From contig NZ_CP013002.1 of assembly GCF_001414055.1 (NCBI RefSeq), positions 1,240,001 through 1,304,000 of the forward strand: a DNA stretch of 64,000 nt, read 5' to 3'. The notes beneath the pieces were generated by a model. The model ran no database searches. It had not been told where the DNA came from and saw only the letters and a program-made list of their open reading frames with translations. Positions 63,902-64,000 of the stretch are shown here, piece after piece. The position numbers and the translations under genes are program-made. Source of the stretch: Caulobacter henricii (GTDB taxonomy: Bacteria > Pseudomonadota > Alphaproteobacteria > Caulobacterales > Caulobacteraceae). How positions within the stretch are numbered: the first letter of the stretch is position 1; every line of letters begins with the position of its first letter.

Positions 63902-64000
63902 TTACAAGCCGAACAGGTCGAAGCCTGTTGCTAGGCCGTTGTGCGAGGCCGCCAAACCAGCACATCCGCTGAATGCCCCACCCCAACCTTGGCGCATATC
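63902..64000 (-). CDS. Possible C-terminal end of a gene entering from the right
   Basis: Reading the minus strand from the right edge, a frame stays open for 32 codons and ends in a TAA at 63902-63904. The product tail is HNGLATGFDLFGL. It would converge on the LysR gene with an 11-base gap. Support is only the open frame and plausible composition; the family is unknown. Confidence 0.4.
   Translation of the reverse strand, partial: DMRQGWGGAFSGCAGLAASHNGLATGFDLFGL

Overview
The window is GC-rich, gene-dense DNA from an alphaproteobacterium, most probably Caulobacter or a close relative (Caulobacteraceae). The signs are a TonB-receptor-based maltose locus arranged like the Caulobacter mal locus, a class II DAHP synthase, a globin-coupled chemoreceptor, GTG/TTG starts and many ATGA-type overlaps. 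No phage, insertion sequence, CRISPR array or rRNA was seen. There are two tRNA genes, for Val (CAC) and for a CAU anticodon.

Layout. 1-9.7 kb: the end of a globin-coupled chemoreceptor, a LacI regulator divergent from an MFS transporter, a SpoU-type RNA methylase, an esterase, a WYL regulator, a formylglycine-generating enzyme (FGE), a dienelactone hydrolase, tRNA-Val and gph. 9.7-16 kb: housekeeping genes glmU-rpiA-gor, an O-antigen-ligase-like protein and class II aroG. 16-23.6 kb: an aspartic protease, an acyl-CoA synthetase, a membrane protein with its small regulator, a lipoprotein hydrolase, panD, a SIMPL protein, a CAU tRNA and a MazG-like pyrophosphohydrolase.

23.6-34.5 kb is the most unusual region. 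A TetR regulator, two large GST-fold proteins, a metallo-beta-lactamase-fold hydrolase, a haloalkane dehalogenase, two sulfatases, a kappa-class GST/2-hydroxychromene-2-carboxylate isomerase-like protein and two small membrane proteins are packed together. At the four promoter regions of this block I find a 17-bp site of the form TGRCA-N7-TGYSR. I infer one TetR-controlled regulon for taking apart a compound carrying sulfate ester and/or halogen groups, with glutathione chemistry. The substrate is unknown. The FGE at 6.8-7.7 kb could mature the sulfatases. One sulfatase has Cys in place of the normally conserved Pro of the CxPxR modification motif.

34.5-52.4 kb: a lipoprotein of unknown role, then a maltose/maltodextrin/starch locus. 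It has a flavin-dependent halogenase-family protein, a MalA-like TonB receptor, two GH13 enzymes, a LacI regulator, a GH97 alpha-glucosidase, a MalY-like MFS transporter, a Tat esterase and a GH15 glucoamylase. AT-rich sites built from TGCAAA/TTTGCA half-sites lie at its promoters and are probably the LacI operators. The receptor would import oligosaccharides, periplasmic glucosidases would trim them, and the MFS protein would carry maltose or glucose inward.

52.5-64 kb: a Cache-domain chemoreceptor with a CheR-type C-terminal pentapeptide, an XRE/2TM protein, free methionine-R-sulfoxide reductase, an overlapping three-gene operon (GNAT/FemAB-like, GT2, JmjC/cupin-like), a flavin reductase, mmsA, a VanX-type dipeptidase, a small DUF6506-like protein divergent from a LysR regulator, and the probable C-terminal end of a gene running in from the right edge.
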